Of a DNA stretch of 64,000 nt, positions 63,439-64,000 are shown piece by piece; position 1 is the stretch's first letter; every line of letters starts with the position of its first letter. Under the pieces are notes generated by a model, which searched no databases, had not been told where the DNA came from, and worked only from the letters and a program-made list of their open reading frames with translations. The position numbers and the translations under genes were made by a program. Source of the DNA: Terriglobia bacterium (GTDB lineage: Bacteria; Acidobacteriota; Terriglobia; Terriglobales; Acidobacteriaceae); the NCBI GenBank assembly GCA_021324365.1, contig JAJPJE010000068.1, positions 29,709 through 93,708 on the forward strand, read 5' to 3'.

Positions 63439-63502
63439 TTGGATGCGCGCTTGGCGCGCGGCATTGGTCCCTCGGGAGTCGCCAGAATCAGGCGCCCTCG
63501 GG
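63439..63502 (+). repeat. 64-base spacer repeat, copy 2 (after tRNA-Thr GGT)
   Basis: Copy of 63283-63346. Hairpin GCGCGC-TTG-GCGCGC (63445-63459) at the same place; the base pair change relative to copy 1 is compensated on the other arm. Confidence 0.75.
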
Positions 63503-63515
63503 GCAGAAAAGAAAT

Positions 63516-63863
63516 ATGACGACTGGTTTCGAACAAGCGGGAATCAAGATCGAGAAAGAGGCGGAATTCGCGGCCTTGAAGCAGTCCCTTGAACGGCTGC
63601 TTTCCCCGGTATTGATCGATAAGTTCTACAAGAAGCTCGATAAGAGCAATGTTCGTGTGCGCGAGTTCGAGGCTGTATTGTCAAAGCGCCTGATGGAGCA
63701 GGTGGATCAGGAGCTGGCGAAGTCCGGAAAATCTGCACAGGCTTTGTATGACGCGCTCACGATGACCGATAAGGCCCAAATGCGCGAGTTTTATCTCACG
63801 AAGATCGAGGAAGTGAATCCGGAGGTTCGGGCGCGCTTCCAGAAAATTTACCGCTATTACTAA
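63516..63863 (+). CDS. Small helical hypothetical protein between tRNA-Thr and tuf
   Basis: 115 residues from ATG 63516. Helix-rich, charged sequence (EKEAEFAALKQSLERLL, KLDKSNVRVREFEAVLSK, MREFYLTKIEEVNPEV). No signal or membrane segment and no recognised domain. Lies in the tRNA-tuf operon, so expected to be well transcribed. Codon usage and amino acid composition look genuine. Confidence 0.65.
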   Translation: MTTGFEQAGIKIEKEAEFAALKQSLERLLSPVLIDKFYKKLDKSNVRVREFEAVLSKRLMEQVDQELAKSGKSAQALYDALTMTDKAQMREFYLTKIEEVNPEVRARFQKIYRYY

Positions 63864-63913
63864 ACGCGCCCTGCTAATCGCGCGTAGCGCGAGGGGGAGA
63901 AAGGCACGCAATC

Positions 63914-64000
63914 ATGGCGAAAGAGAAATTTGATCGTAGTAAGCCGCACGTGAATGTGGGGACGATCGGACATATCGATCATGGGAAGACGACGCTGACG
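63914..64000 (+). CDS. tuf: Elongation factor Tu, start only
   Basis: Start of tuf, cut by the window edge: ATG at 63914 (GAGGGGGAGAAAGG upstream) encoding [16 protein letters not shown], then [13 protein letters not shown], including the G1 loop GHIDHGKT. Delivers aminoacyl-tRNA to the ribosome. Placement after tRNA-Thr/Tyr/Gly/Thr is a conserved operon order. Confidence 0.97.

Overview
The window reads as a chromosomal segment of an Acidobacteriota bacterium, most like the Terriglobales (Koribacter-type soil acidobacteria). This is inferred from the mix of genes: many secreted or lipoprotein hypotheticals, M1, M49 and DUF885 peptidases, a Ser/Thr kinase, a DUF2844/DUF3443 pair and frequent GTG/TTG starts. 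Base composition is moderately GC-rich. No phage, insertion sequence, CRISPR array or rRNA is visible. Gene density is high and most genes are ordinary housekeeping genes.

Layout. 1-9.8 kb: end of an M49-type peptidase, DinB, a PP2C-type phosphatase, two secreted peptidases (TPR-gluzincin and M1), ABM monooxygenase, YbaK deacylase, an epimerase and an MBL hydrolase. 9.8-17.5 kb: membrane Ser/Thr kinase, DUF892 protein, FnIII lipoprotein, hslV-orfX-hslU and a DUF2207 membrane protein. 17.6-24.4 kb: MFS carrier, threonine catabolism (tdh, kbl), two tandem paralogous membrane proteins, an orphan HyuB-type protein and a 16-codon lysine-rich gene with its own terminator. 24.5-32.7 kb: MerR regulator, pyrR-pyrB-pyrC, a Skp/OmpH-like protein, thrS and small membrane proteins. 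32.8-39.9 kb: mnmG, a methyltransferase, a degenerate receiver protein, a polysaccharide deacetylase and two coupled amidohydrolases, the second lacking metal ligands. 40.0-46.9 kb: two acyl carrier proteins with fabF, a receiver-like/PilZ protein, a NatAB-type ABC exporter and a DUF885 peptidase. 46.9-54.2 kb: TPR protein, galU, the DUF2844/DUF3443 pair, an esterase, a lower-GC Fic module and rpmB. 54.4-64 kb: ridA, rel, a frameshifted gene, thiL, an M23 peptidase, then the tRNA-Thr/Tyr/Gly/Thr cluster leading into tuf, an arrangement also known from the E. coli tufB operon.

The most interesting points are: (1) the DUF3443 lipoprotein carries, in the order seen in pepsins, a DTG, an NGILGIG, a GSLVFG and a DSG motif, and sits next to an exported DUF2844 protein; (2) a Fic protein with a small upstream partner, a strong promoter and a hairpin over the Fic start; (3) a 16-codon lysine-rich gene with its own Shine-Dalgarno and terminator; (4) an amidohydrolase pair in which one member looks like a pseudoenzyme; (5) two receiver-like proteins lacking the phospho-acceptor Asp; (6) a gene broken by two compensating single-base shifts; (7) a duplicated 64-base spacer in the tRNA operon whose hairpin shows a compensatory base change.
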